Shown here: positions 9,927 through 22,071 of the stretch, piece after piece
Numbering within the stretch: the first letter of the stretch is position 1
Layout of the letters: each line of letters begins with the position of its first letter
DNA from: Azospirillum endophyticum
Lineage (GTDB): Bacteria > Pseudomonadota > Alphaproteobacteria > Azospirillales > Azospirillaceae
Reading direction: 5' to 3'
Length of the DNA: 64,000 nt
NCBI RefSeq assembly: GCF_016595245.1
Contig: NZ_JAENHM010000073.1
Span: 248,001 to 312,000 of the forward strand
Position numbers and translations under genes: made by a program
Notes under the pieces: generated by a model
What the model was told of the DNA's origin: nothing
Seen by the model: the letters and a program-made list of their open reading frames with translations, nothing else
Databases searched by the model: none

Positions 9927-11426
9927 TCAGCCCGCCATCTTCTGGTGTTCCAGGAAGGCCGTCTTCAGCAGGGCCTTGAGGTCGTCGCCATACTGGTGGA
10001 AGCGGACGGACAGCTGGCCGCGCTCCTCGTCGCGATGCAGGACGACGAGGTTGGCGATGGCGGCGACGTCCTGCCGGTCGGTCAGGACGACGCGGGCCCG
10101 GAAGGTCTGTCCCCGCTGATAGGGCTGGTCGACCGCCAGCAGGCATAATCCGCCCACCGACCAATTGCGGGCGGGAAAGCTGCCATGGTCGGTGTGGACG
10201 ATCATGCCGGGCCGGACGAAGCGCTTCTGCCGCCGCCGCTCCTCCGGCGGGGGCGCGGGGACGGGGCTGGACGCGACGGAAAGGTCGATGCCCGACCGAT
10301 CGGTCAGCGTGTCGGTGAACACCGCCCCGCGCACCAAAGCCTGCCCCATGACGGCCCCGCGCAGATCGGCGTCGGAGAAGTCGGCTCCCTCGAAATTGGC
10401 CGGCCAGTCGCGACCGCCGGCCAGCGCCACCGGGCCGGCGTCCAATCCGTTCATCAGCGCATGCGCCAGATAGGCGCGTCGCAGTGTCGCCCCGCGCAGC
10501 ACGGCGTCGCGCAGATCGGCCTCGTCGAGGTCGATGTAGGACAGCTCCGCCATCTCCAGGCTGGCCTTGGTCAGGCGGGCGCCCGGCAGGCGGCAGCGGC
10601 GCAGCCGGGCCGCCGCCAGCGTCCGGCCATGCAGGTCCGCCCCCGCCACCGATACGAGGTCGAGGTCGAGCCGTGCCCCTTCCGCCCCGCCGCTGTCGAC
10701 CCAGCGCTCGTGGCGCTCCACCAAGTCCAGGAACTCGGCGACCGGCATCGCCGTGTAGTTGGGCCGGACGATGGCGTCGGGGGGCAGGGCGAAGGGGATG
10801 AAGGTGCGGGTCAGGGTGGCGTGGTCCATCACCGTGTTGCCGAACACCGCCCCGTCCAGGTTGGCGCCGCAGAAATCGGTGCCCATCAGCACGGCCGAGG
10901 TCAGTTCCGCCCCGGTCAGGTCGGCATCGTTCAGGTCGGCGCCGGTCAGGTCGCAGCCGGCGAAGTTGGCGCCGGCCAGGATGGACCGCTCCATCTTCGC
11001 TTCCGTCAGCCGGGTGGTGCCGGTGCCGCGGGTTGCCTTCTGGCCTGGCGACTCCTGACCGCCGTCCATCAATTCGCCGGCGCGGAAGTCGGCGCCACGC
11101 AGGTTGGCATCGGTCAGCAGCGCCCGGTGCAGGTTGGCGCCGCGCAGGTCGGCGCCGGTGAGCACGGCACCAGTCAGGTTGACCGCCTCCATGTCGGCGC
11201 CGAACAGGTCGGCCTGCGACAGGTCGGCCTTGACCATGCGGGTGTTGCCGAGATTGGCTCCGGCCAGCTTGGCACCGGCCAGAGACACGCGTTCCAGATT
11301 CAGCCGAGACAGGTCGCGGAAGCTGAGATCGGCCCGCCGGCCGCTGGAGGGCCGTTTCAGCCACGCCTGATGCGCCTGGATGATCGTCCGGAGTTCGTCG
11401 ATCTCTTTCGGATCGCGTTCGGCCAT
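9927..11426 (-). CDS. Pentapeptide-repeat protein with C-terminal PilZ domain
   Basis: 499 residues from ATG 11426; a GTG at 11507 would add 27 residues. Two blocks of pentapeptide repeats (A[DN]LxG pattern) are each introduced by a short helix with the motif HQAWLK (about residue 20) or HERWVD (about residue 240). From about residue 395 a PilZ domain follows, with RRRQKR (RxxxR) and NWSVGG ([DN]xSxxG), the two c-di-GMP contact motifs. The protein therefore looks like a c-di-GMP-responsive protein built on a right-handed beta-helix. No signal peptide or membrane helix is visible. It stands alone, divergent from an MFS gene. A diguanylate cyclase is encoded at 24747-25775. The output is unknown. 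Confidence 0.85.
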   Translation of the reverse strand: MAERDPKEIDELRTIIQAHQAWLKRPSSGRRADLSFRDLSRLNLERVSLAGAKLAGANLGNTRMVKADLSQADLFGADMEAVNLTGAVLTGADLRGANLHRALLTDANLRGADFRAGELMDGGQESPGQKATRGTGTTRLTEAKMERSILAGANFAGCDLTGADLNDADLTGAELTSAVLMGTDFCGANLDGAVFGNTVMDHATLTRTFIPFALPPDAIVRPNYTAMPVAEFLDLVERHERWVDSGGAEGARLDLDLVSVAGADLHGRTLAAARLRRCRLPGARLTKASLEMAELSYIDLDEADLRDAVLRGATLRRAYLAHALMNGLDAGPVALAGGRDWPANFEGADFSDADLRGAVMGQALVRGAVFTDTLTDRSGIDLSVASSPVPAPPPEERRRQKRFVRPGMIVHTDHGSFPARNWSVGGLCLLAVDQPYQRGQTFRARVVLTDRQDVAAIANLVVLHRDEERGQLSVRFHQYGDDLKALLKTAFLEHQKMAG

Positions 11427-11584
11427 GGCGTCGGGTTCCCGGATCCACCGTGCAACGAAAGACAGCGCTGTCGGCGCAACGATAGCTCCTTCGGCTGGTG
11501 GCGTCACGGATTCTGAAAGTTCTGGACCAAATCGGCCCGATGGCCGTTCTGTTGCCGCGGCCTTCCTTGAGCAGGATTTCTCTC

Positions 11585-12859
11585 ATGACCACCGACGCGG
11601 CGGGGCCGAACCGTTCCCTCGATCTGCTCAATTTCTTTCTGGCCGATGTCCGCGACGGTCTGGGGCCTTATCTGGCGATATACCTGCTTTCCGTTCAGCA
11701 TTGGAACGAGGCGGATATCGGGCTGGTCATGACGCTGGCGGGGCTGGCCGGACTCGCGGCCCAGATCCCGGCCGGCGCGCTGGTGGACGGCACGCGCTAC
11801 AAGCGCACGGTCGTCGTCGTCGCGGCGCTTCTGGTCACCGCCGGGTCGCTGTCGCTGCCCTGGCTGAACGACTTCACCATCGTCGCAATCCTGCAATCGG
11901 CGGTCGGCGCCGCCGGGGCGGTCTTTCCCCCGGCCATCGCGGCGATCACGCTCGGCATGCTGGGTCCGCGCGCCTTCGTCCGCCGGATCGGGCGCAACGA
12001 ATCCTTCAACCATGCCGGCAATGCCGTGGCGGCCACGCTCGCCGGGTTGGCGGCCTACGCCTTCGGGCCGGTGGCGGCGTTCTGGTTGATGACCGCGATG
12101 GCTCTGTGCAGCATCGCCGCGACCGCCGGCATTCCCGCCAACGCCATCGACCATGCCGTCGCCCGCGGCCTGCACGCCACCAGCCGTACTGCCGACCGCG
12201 AGGCGCCGTCCGGCCTGCGCGTCATCCTGAGCTGCCGCCCGTTGCTGGTGTTCGGTGGCTGTGCCGCCCTGTTCCACTTCGCGAATGCCGCCATGCTGCC
12301 GCTGGTCGGCCAGAAGCTGGCGATGAAGGATCCGGCATTGGGCACCAGCCTGATGTCCTTCTGCATCGTCGCAGCCCAGCTGGTCATGGTGCCGATGGCG
12401 ATGCTGGTGGGCGCCAGGGCGGACCGCTGGGGGCGCAAGCCGCTGCTGCTGGCGGCCTTCCTGGTGTTGCCGCTGCGCGGCTTTCTCTACACCCTGTCCG
12501 ACAATTCGGCTTGGCTGGTCGGCGTCCAGCTGCTGGACGGGGTGGGAGCGGGGCTGTTCGGTGCCCTGTTCCCGCTGGTGGTCGCCGATCTGACCGAGGG
12601 CACCGGACGCTTCAACGTCAGCCAGGGCGCCATCGCCACCCTCCAGGGGCTCGGTGCGTCGCTCAGCACCGCCGCCGCCGGACAGATGGTGGTGCGGGAG
12701 GGATATGACGCCGCCTTTCTGATGCTGGCCGGGGCCGCCGGGGTGGCCCTGCTGCTTGCCGCCCTGCTCCTGCCGGAAACCCGCGGCGCCACCGCGGCGG
12801 AGGCCGGCGAGGGCGAGTCGAGGGCGGAGGGCGTCGCGAAGGCTCCCTCCGAGGCCTGA
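11585..12859 (+). CDS. MFS transporter
   Basis: 424 residues from ATG 11585, with about 12 hydrophobic segments. A major-facilitator loop motif is seen as GALVDGTRYKR (about residues 62-72) and a second as GARADRWGRK after helix 6. Internal similarity to the tetracycline/multidrug efflux branch is general only, so no substrate is assigned. An upstream TTG-initiated frame reaching 11498 would add a non-hydrophobic extension that overlaps the divergent pentapeptide gene, so the ATG preceded by AGGA is preferred. The gene ends in a terminator shared with mlaC. Confidence 0.85.
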   Translation: MTTDAAGPNRSLDLLNFFLADVRDGLGPYLAIYLLSVQHWNEADIGLVMTLAGLAGLAAQIPAGALVDGTRYKRTVVVVAALLVTAGSLSLPWLNDFTIVAILQSAVGAAGAVFPPAIAAITLGMLGPRAFVRRIGRNESFNHAGNAVAATLAGLAAYAFGPVAAFWLMTAMALCSIAATAGIPANAIDHAVARGLHATSRTADREAPSGLRVILSCRPLLVFGGCAALFHFANAAMLPLVGQKLAMKDPALGTSLMSFCIVAAQLVMVPMAMLVGARADRWGRKPLLLAAFLVLPLRGFLYTLSDNSAWLVGVQLLDGVGAGLFGALFPLVVADLTEGTGRFNVSQGAIATLQGLGASLSTAAAGQMVVREGYDAAFLMLAGAAGVALLLAALLLPETRGATAAEAGEGESRAEGVAKAPSEA

Positions 12860-12912
12860 ATGCGGCAAGCCTGAGACCCGCAGGCAGACGGGAACCCAAG
12901 GCCTGAAACGGC

Positions 12913-12943
12913 GAAGCCCGGCTCCCTGACGGGGCCGGGCTTC
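12913..12943. terminator. Terminator between MFS gene and mlaC
   Basis: Perfect 10-base stem GAAGCCCGGC / GCCGGGCTTC with an 11-base loop, lying between converging genes. Confidence 0.75.
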
Positions 12944-12970
12944 GTGGAAGGTTTGGACTGCCGCGGACGG

Positions 12971-13648
12971 TCAGCCTGCGCGGCTGCCGACCTTCTGGCG
13001 CAGGGCCTGGATCAGCCCGTCGATGCGGCCGCTATTCTGCTCGATCACCGACGCGAATTCCTGCCGCTGGGTCACGCCCATGCTGACATTCTCGACCACC
13101 ACGTCGATGATCTTGTAATCGGCGCCGTTCTTGCGGACGCGCCAGCTGACGTTCACCGGCGGACCATTCGGGCGGACGATCTGCGTCGTCACCATGCTAT
13201 CCGATTCGCCGGCCGGGGCCATGCCGGTGATCTTGAAGGTCTCGCCGGAATATTCGACGAAACGCTCGGCATAGGTGTTGACGATCAGCTGTTCGAACAG
13301 CTTCTGGTACTCGGCCCGCTGCGCCTCGTTGGCGCTGTTCCAGTAGCGGCCCAGGACCCAGCGCCCGATGTACGGCACGTCGAAGCCGGCGTACAGCAGC
13401 GTGCGGAAGCGCTGGATCGCCTGGTCGCGCGACAGGCTCTTGTCCGAGAAGGTTGCGATGGCGTCGTTCCCCAGTTTCTGGATGAACGCGCTTGCCCCCT
13501 GGTCCGCGCTCTGCGCGGCGGCGGGGGAGATGAGAGAGTGCCCGGCCCAACCGCTCACCGCGAGCAGGGCAGCGGACGCGACAAACTGGCGGCGTGTCAG
13601 CATGATAGGGCGAAAAGTGGCTTTTGCGGGAGCTTTGTCAACGGTCAT
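12971..13648 (-). CDS. mlaC: MlaC/Ttg2D-type phospholipid-binding periplasmic protein
   Basis: 225 residues from ATG 13648, which has AAAGG five bases upstream; ATG 13603 (MLTRRQFVAS) is an alternative. A Tat-like signal (TRRQFVASAALLAVSG) leads to a mature part of about 185 residues with family features such as PYIGRWVLGRYW and the C-terminal VVVENVSMGVTQRQEF. MlaC ferries phospholipids through the periplasm between the MlaA outer-membrane site and the MlaFED inner-membrane ABC transporter, keeping the outer leaflet free of phospholipid. mlaA lies 159 bases upstream in the same direction. The mlaFED genes are not in the window. Confidence 0.88.
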   Translation of the reverse strand: MTVDKAPAKATFRPIMLTRRQFVASAALLAVSGWAGHSLISPAAAQSADQGASAFIQKLGNDAIATFSDKSLSRDQAIQRFRTLLYAGFDVPYIGRWVLGRYWNSANEAQRAEYQKLFEQLIVNTYAERFVEYSGETFKITGMAPAGESDSMVTTQIVRPNGPPVNVSWRVRKNGADYKIIDVVVENVSMGVTQRQEFASVIEQNSGRIDGLIQALRQKVGSRAG

Positions 13649-13807
13649 CTGGCCTTTGCTCAGCGCCCGGGCGCATTTGGAGGAGGCTTTCGGCTCGATC
13701 CATCCCCTTGGCGCCACCCGACGTTTGCAGAGCGGTCGCCGCACCCGTCCGGAGAGGAGGCGTGCGGCGACCGCGATGCGTGGGTTCGGCGGGGCGCCGG
13801 GGAAGCG

Positions 13808-14593
13808 TCAGGGCTTCGGCGGGGTGGTGAAGTCGGGGAAGTCCGGTGTCGTACCCGCCTTGTTGTTGGCGATCGCCGCCCGGCGCTGCTGCTGGTACAG
13901 GCTGCGCACGGTGGCGTAGAAGTCCAGCGAGTTGCGGCGCAGGTCGTCGACCTCCTTCAGCACCTCCGACCGGCGGTCGACCGCGCTGACGATGCCGCGC
14001 GTCATGTAGGCGCCCTTGTGGTCGTTGGCGTAGGCCCAGATGCGAACCGGGTCGCCGACGGTGTCGACGGCATAGCCGGCGGTGTCGCGCAGGTTCGACG
14101 GACCCAGCAGCGGCAGGACCAGGTACGGGCCGTCGCCGATGCCCCACACCGCCAGCGTCTGGCCGAAGTCTTCCGGCGCCTGCGGGATGCCCGCCTGGGT
14201 GGCGACGTCGGCGATGCCGCCAACGCCCAGGATGGTGTTGGTCAGGAAGCGGCCGGTGGCGTTCGACGCCCCTTCCACATTGCCCTGCAGCAGGTTGTTG
14301 GCGATGTAGAGCGGCGCCATCAGGTTGTCGATGAAGTTGTGGACCGCGTCGCGCACCGGGTCGGGCACGACGCCCACATAGATTTCGGCCGCCGGACGGA
14401 TCACCAGGACGTCCGCCGCCTCGTTGGCGGCGAAGACGAAGCGGTTGGGGATTTCCAGCGGATCGCTGACCTGATAGGCCGCATCCGCAGCACCTGAGTC
14501 GCCCGGATTGGTCGCGCAGGCCGTGGCCGTCAGGGCGAAAGCCATGACGGTGGCCGTACGGAGGAGGGAGCGGGAAAGGCTGGCCAGCTTCAT
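13808..14593 (-). CDS. mlaA: MlaA/VacJ family outer-membrane lipoprotein
   Basis: 261 residues from ATG 14593. A signal peptide ends in a lipobox-like TATAC, giving Cys26 as the lipidated residue. The VacJ domain follows, with DPLEIPNRFVFAANEAAD, HNFIDNLMAPLYIANN and the GDGPYLVLPLLGPS motif. MlaA forms a ring channel in the outer membrane that removes mislocalised phospholipid from the outer leaflet and passes it to MlaC, encoded next downstream. An upstream in-frame start would precede the signal peptide with a polar stretch, so it is rejected. Confidence 0.92.
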   Translation of the reverse strand: MKLASLSRSLLRTATVMAFALTATACATNPGDSGAADAAYQVSDPLEIPNRFVFAANEAADVLVIRPAAEIYVGVVPDPVRDAVHNFIDNLMAPLYIANNLLQGNVEGASNATGRFLTNTILGVGGIADVATQAGIPQAPEDFGQTLAVWGIGDGPYLVLPLLGPSNLRDTAGYAVDTVGDPVRIWAYANDHKGAYMTRGIVSAVDRRSEVLKEVDDLRRNSLDFYATVRSLYQQQRRAAIANNKAGTTPDFPDFTTPPKP

Positions 14594-14957
14594 GTGCGAC
14601 GGCTCTTTATCTGTGGGCTCGACTCGGTGCGGGTCGCCGCATGTCCTGTCCACAACCGAAGATCCCGGTGGCGGGAGTCCTCAACCCTGGCAAGGTGACC
14701 ACGCGGTCGGGAGGAAGATTGGGCGAGATATCGCAGAATTTCCACCGTTTCCTGACCTAACACAGGCTTTGCCTTTTGACCAGCATGTGCGGGGATGAGG
14801 TCCAGAAGGGCTTGGGGAATGTGTCGGCTTTGCCGCAGATGCGGCGAAGAGCCTGCGTGCCGCCGGTTTCCATCGTGAACCGATGCCTTCCGGATGACCG
14901 GGCGCGGCTCGGTCGCGCGCATCTTCCGCACCAGCCGCGAAAAGCGGTTTACGACGC
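14594..14957. other. Intergenic region mlaA / ArsR-methyltransferase, no gene seen
   Basis: About 360 bases between divergent genes. No convincing reading frame, RNA gene or riboswitch-like fold was recognised. The right end runs into a conspicuous palindrome at 14958-14973. Confidence 0.5.
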
Positions 14958-14973
14958 ATAAAGATATCTTTAT
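14958..14973. promoter_or_regulatory. 16-base perfect palindrome, candidate ArsR-type operator
   Basis: ATAAAGATATCTTTAT is self-complementary over all 16 bases, and its right half repeats again as TATATCT. It lies 75 bases before the start of the ArsR-methyltransferase gene in an otherwise GC-rich gap. ArsR-family dimers bind AT-rich dyads of this size, so autoregulation and control of metF are likely. Confidence 0.65.
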
Positions 14974-15048
14974 ATCTGTATTCGGCCCGGCCGGGCATGA
15001 TGCACCGGCCGGCAGGCCGCTTCCCTGGCCCGAATCGGACGTGAGGCG

Positions 15049-16050
15049 ATGGACGATCTGCTGGCGACGTTGAAGGCGGCGGCCGAGACCACGCGGTTGA
15101 GGTTGCTCGCGCTGTGCGCGCACGGCGAGTTGACGGTGACGGAACTGACCCAGATCCTGGGGCAGAGCCAGCCGCGCGTCTCCCGCCACCTGAAGCTTCT
15201 GTGCGACGCCGGGCTGCTCGACCGCTTTCGCGAGGGGACCTTCGCCTTCTACCGTCTCGCCGAGAAGGGCCAGTCGGCCGAGCTGGCGCGCGTCCTGGTC
15301 GATGCCATTCCCGACGAAGATCCGACCCTGACACTGGATTTGGAACGGTTGGAGGCGATCAAACGCTCCCGGTCCGAGACCGCTGCCGCTTATTTCCGTG
15401 AGAATGCGGGGCGCTGGCACGAAATCCGCTCCCTTCACGTTGCGGAAGGCGAGGTCGAGGCCGCTCTGCTGCGCCTGGTCCCGAAAGAGGGGGTCGAGGA
15501 GCTGCTGGATATCGGCACCGGCACCGGACGGATGCTGGAGGTGCTGGCCGGGCGCGTCCACCGCGCGATCGGGGTAGACCAGTCGCGCGAGATGCTGGCC
15601 GTCGCCCGCAATCGGCTGGAGGAAGCGGGCCTGCGCCATTGCCATGTCCGCCAGGCCGACATGTACCAGCTGCCGTTCCCCTCCGGCTCCTTCGACGCCG
15701 CGGTGATCCACCAGGTGCTGCACTACACCGAATCGCCGGCCGGGGTCCTGGCCGAGGCGGCGCGGGTCCTGCGCCCGGGCGGCCTGCTGCTGGTCGTCGA
15801 TTTCGCCCCCCATCACCTGGAAGCCCTGCGCGAGGAACACGCGCACCGCCGCCTGGGCTTCGCCGACGCCGAGGTTGCCGGCTGGTTCCGGCAGTCGGGG
15901 CTGGACTGCGGCCCGGTGGTGCATCTGCCGGGCGATCCCCTTACCGTTTCCATCTGGCCGGCCACCCGCCTTGCTACCGGCCTGCAAGCGGGTTTCCCGC
16001 AAACCGAATCCCCGAAGCCCGCCCACTCGCTCAGCGGAGTCCCGTCATGA
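15049..16050 (+). CDS. ArsR-family regulator fused to a SAM-dependent methyltransferase domain
   Basis: 333 residues. Residues about 1-95 form a winged helix of ArsR type (ELTVTELTQILGQSQPRVSRHLKLL). Residues about 135-300 form a class I methyltransferase: motif I is LLDIGTGTGRML, followed by IGVDQSREML and VLRPGGLLLVVDF. This fused architecture is common in alphaproteobacteria directly upstream of metF. The likely role is sensing SAM or S-adenosylhomocysteine and regulating methionine synthesis; whether the domain still methylates anything is unknown. Its TGA overlaps the metF start (ATGA), so the two are translationally coupled. Confidence 0.88.
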   Translation: MDDLLATLKAAAETTRLRLLALCAHGELTVTELTQILGQSQPRVSRHLKLLCDAGLLDRFREGTFAFYRLAEKGQSAELARVLVDAIPDEDPTLTLDLERLEAIKRSRSETAAAYFRENAGRWHEIRSLHVAEGEVEAALLRLVPKEGVEELLDIGTGTGRMLEVLAGRVHRAIGVDQSREMLAVARNRLEEAGLRHCHVRQADMYQLPFPSGSFDAAVIHQVLHYTESPAGVLAEAARVLRPGGLLLVVDFAPHHLEALREEHAHRRLGFADAEVAGWFRQSGLDCGPVVHLPGDPLTVSIWPATRLATGLQAGFPQTESPKPAHSLSGVPS

Positions 16051-16952
16051 CCGCGCCCACCACTGCGCTGCCGTCCATCAGCTTCGAGTTCTTCCCGCCC
16101 AAGTCGGAGAAGATGGAGCAGAGCCTGTGGCAGTCGATCCGGCGGCTGGCCCCGCTGTCGCCCGGCTTCGTCTCGGTGACCTACGGCGCCGGCGGCTCGA
16201 CCCGCGAACGCACCCATGCCACCGTCTGCCGCATCCAGGCGGAGACCGGCATCCCGGCCGCTGCCCATTTCACCTGCGTCGGCGCCACCCGGGAGGAGAT
16301 CGACGGCATCGCCCGCACCTATTGGGATGCCGGCATCCGTCATCTGGTGGCGCTGCGCGGCGACCCGCCGGAGACCGCGGGCGGCGTCGGCGGGCGGTAC
16401 GAGCCGTTCCCCGGCGGCTACGCCTATGCCGCCGATCTGGTGGCGGGGATGAAGCGCATCGCCGATTTCGAGATCTCGGTCGCGGCCTATCCGGAAGCCC
16501 ATCCGGAAGCGCCGAGCGCGCAGTTCGACCTGGACAACCTGAAGCGCAAGGTCGATGCCGGCGCCACCCGCGCCATCACCCAGTTCTTCTTCGACAACGA
16601 CGCCTATTACCGCTTCCTCGACCGTTGCGCCACGGCCGGCATCCATGTGCCGATCGTTCCCGGCATCCTGCCGATCACCAACTTCGCCCGTGCGGTGGAG
16701 TTCGCCGGCAAATGCGGGGCGTCGATGCCGACGAGGCTGGCCGAGACCTTCGAGGGGCTGGACGACGACCCGGAGACCCGCCAGCTCGTCGCCGCGACGG
16801 TGGCGGCCGAGCAGTGCCAGGCCTTGCAGGCGCAGGGGGTGAACGACTTCCATTTCTACACGCTGAACCGCTCGGACCTGACCATCGCCATCTGCCGCAT
16901 GCTGGGCGTCAAGGCAAAGGCGGCTCCGGTCGCCGCGCCGGTGGCGGGGTAG
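16047..16952 (+). CDS. metF: Methylenetetrahydrofolate reductase
   Basis: 301 residues, normal for bacterial MetF. Family motifs include SFEFFPPKS near the N terminus, VSVTYGAGGSTR, HFTCVGATREEI, HLVALRGDPP and ITQFFFDNDAYY. The enzyme is an FAD-containing TIM barrel that reduces 5,10-methylene-THF to 5-methyl-THF, the methyl donor used by MetH, which is encoded 1.6 kb downstream on the same strand. The start overlaps the stop codon of the ArsR-methyltransferase gene by four bases. Confidence 0.96.
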   Translation: MTAPTTALPSISFEFFPPKSEKMEQSLWQSIRRLAPLSPGFVSVTYGAGGSTRERTHATVCRIQAETGIPAAAHFTCVGATREEIDGIARTYWDAGIRHLVALRGDPPETAGGVGGRYEPFPGGYAYAADLVAGMKRIADFEISVAAYPEAHPEAPSAQFDLDNLKRKVDAGATRAITQFFFDNDAYYRFLDRCATAGIHVPIVPGILPITNFARAVEFAGKCGASMPTRLAETFEGLDDDPETRQLVAATVAAEQCQALQAQGVNDFHFYTLNRSDLTIAICRMLGVKAKAAPVAAPVAG

Positions 16953-17029
16953 GGCGCGTCCGCTGCCCTGTTGTGCTATGCTGGGACGGCGGAACTGGGC
17001 AGCTGAATGGGGCGCGGGAGGGCGATGCC

Positions 17030-17503
17030 ATGGACAGCCGGATCGGATACGACGCGGACTTCTACGCCTGGACCCAGGAACAGGCACGATTGCTGCGCGA
17101 GGCGGCGACCGAACGCTCCAACTCGCCCATCGATTGGAAGCACATCGCCGAGGAACTCGACATCATGGGCGGGCAGGTCAAGGACGCGATCCGCAGCCAT
17201 CTGGCCACAGTGATCGAGCATCTTCTGAAACTCGAACAGTCGCCCGATCCCCATCCGCGCCGGAAATGGCGGATCTCCGTGACCAAGGCCCGCCGCCATC
17301 TGCAGGACAAGCTGGAAGACCATCCGAGCCTGCAACGCTGGCCTGCCGAGATCCTGGGAAAGGCGTGGCTGGACGGCCGCGACGACGCCTGCCAGGACGA
17401 CAGCATTGCCATCGACGCACTGCCGAAGGATTGCCCCTACGCCCTGGAGGATCTGCGCGATCCCGACTGGTGGCCGCGGAACCGCCATGGGCTGGAGGAC
17501 TGA
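17030..17503 (+). CDS. DUF29 family protein, copy 1
   Basis: 157 residues, beginning MDSRIGYDADFYAWTQEQARLLREA and ending CPYALEDLRDPDWWPRNRHGLED, the two hallmarks of DUF29. The middle holds the helical WKHIAEELDIMG and VIEHLLKLEQSP segments. It is the first of three tandem copies and the most divergent. No catalytic residues can be proposed; DUF29 proteins are small, helical and cytoplasmic, of unknown function, and often occur in multiple copies in alphaproteobacteria and cyanobacteria. Start at ATG 17030, with GGGAGGGCG upstream. Only four bases separate its stop from the next start. Confidence 0.85.
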   Translation: MDSRIGYDADFYAWTQEQARLLREAATERSNSPIDWKHIAEELDIMGGQVKDAIRSHLATVIEHLLKLEQSPDPHPRRKWRISVTKARRHLQDKLEDHPSLQRWPAEILGKAWLDGRDDACQDDSIAIDALPKDCPYALEDLRDPDWWPRNRHGLED

Positions 17504-17507
17504 CGCC

Positions 17508-17984
17508 ATGGACAGCCGGATCGGCTACGACACCGACTTCCTCGCCTGGACCGAGGAGCAGGCCCGTCTGCTTCGTGAGGCGGCGCGCGAGCGCATCAAC
17601 ACGCCCATCGACTGGGAGAATGTCGCGGAGGAGATCGAAAGCATGGGCCGGTCCGAATTGCGCGCGGTCGAAAGCGCGCTGGTCCGTGTGATCGAACATC
17701 TGCTGAAACTGGAATACTCCCCGGCCGCCGATCCGCGCGGCAACTGGCGCCGCACCGTCCGCGAGCAGCGCGACCAGGCGACTGACGGTCTGGAGGACAG
17801 CCCCAGCCTGCGTGGCAAGATCGATCTTGCCAAGGCTTACCGGCGGGGCCGCGACTATGCGACAGAAGGGCTGGAGCAGGACAGGCTGGCCGCCGATCTG
17901 CTGCCGGAGGTGTGCCCCTATATGCTGGACCAGTTGCTGGACGCCGCTTGGTGGCCGGTGAACCGCCACGGGCTGGAGGGCTGA
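17508..17984 (+). CDS. DUF29 family protein, copy 2
   Basis: 158 residues. The first 72 residues differ from copy 3 at only two positions, while the remainder has clearly diverged, although the ending CPYMLDQLLDAAWWPVNRHGLEG keeps the family pattern. The gene begins four bases after copy 1 and ends four bases before copy 3, so all three should be on one transcript. The near-identity at DNA level over the first 215 bases shows recent duplication or gene conversion. Function unknown. Confidence 0.85.
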   Translation: MDSRIGYDTDFLAWTEEQARLLREAARERINTPIDWENVAEEIESMGRSELRAVESALVRVIEHLLKLEYSPAADPRGNWRRTVREQRDQATDGLEDSPSLRGKIDLAKAYRRGRDYATEGLEQDRLAADLLPEVCPYMLDQLLDAAWWPVNRHGLEG

Positions 17985-17988
17985 GCCG

Positions 17989-18462
17989 ATGGACAGCCGG
18001 ATCGGATACGATACTGACTTCCTCGCCTGGACCGAGGAGCAGGCCCGCCTGCTTCGCGAGGCGTCGCGCGAGCGCATCAACACGCCCATCGACTGGGAGA
18101 ATGTCGCGGAGGAGATCGAGAGCATGGGGCGGTCCGAATTGCGCGCGGTCGAAAGCGCGCTGGTCCGTGTGATCGAGCATCTGCTGAAACTGGAACACTC
18201 TCCCGCTGACGAACCGCGCGCCGCCTGGAAGGTTTCTGTCCTCGAACACCGCGACCGCGTTGCCCGCGACTTGTCGGCCAGTCCCAGCCTACGCGGACGG
18301 ATCGACACCGCCGACATCTACAAGTCCGGTCGTAAGATCGCCGCTCTCGGTCTGGAGCGTGATGGCATGCGACTGAACGACCTTCCGGCGGCTTGTCCCT
18401 ATTTGCTGGACAAGCTTCTCGACGAGGACTGGTGGCCTACCAACCGCCACGGCCTGACCTGA
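17989..18462 (+). CDS. DUF29 family protein, copy 3
   Basis: 157 residues, with the same N-terminal half as copy 2 (MDSRIGYDTDFLAWTEEQ) and a distinct C-terminal half that still ends CPYLLDKLLDEDWWPTNRHGLT. metH starts 51 bases downstream on the same strand, so the DUF29 array separates metF from metH. No membrane segment, signal peptide or metal motif is visible. The arrangement does not prove a link to methionine metabolism; the array may simply have expanded here. Confidence 0.85.
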   Translation: MDSRIGYDTDFLAWTEEQARLLREASRERINTPIDWENVAEEIESMGRSELRAVESALVRVIEHLLKLEHSPADEPRAAWKVSVLEHRDRVARDLSASPSLRGRIDTADIYKSGRKIAALGLERDGMRLNDLPAACPYLLDKLLDEDWWPTNRHGLT

Positions 18463-18513
18463 CCCTGCCTTTTCTGCCCCGAACCCGCCAAATAACGGAC
18501 AAGACGCATTCCC

Positions 18514-22020
<3,507 letters not shown>

Positions 22021-22071
22021 CCGGATCCTCCGCCGCCCGTTCCGTGTTAGGATGGGCGGCGGAGGATGTCC

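Noticed and set aside
14776..14961. 61-codon frame in the mlaA/ArsR gap
   Set aside because: Starts with TTG without a ribosome-binding site, and its amino-acid composition is typical of random high-GC frames.
18463..18513. Cobalamin or SAM riboswitch before metH
   Set aside because: The gap is only 51 bases and has no conserved riboswitch core; none was seen before metF either.
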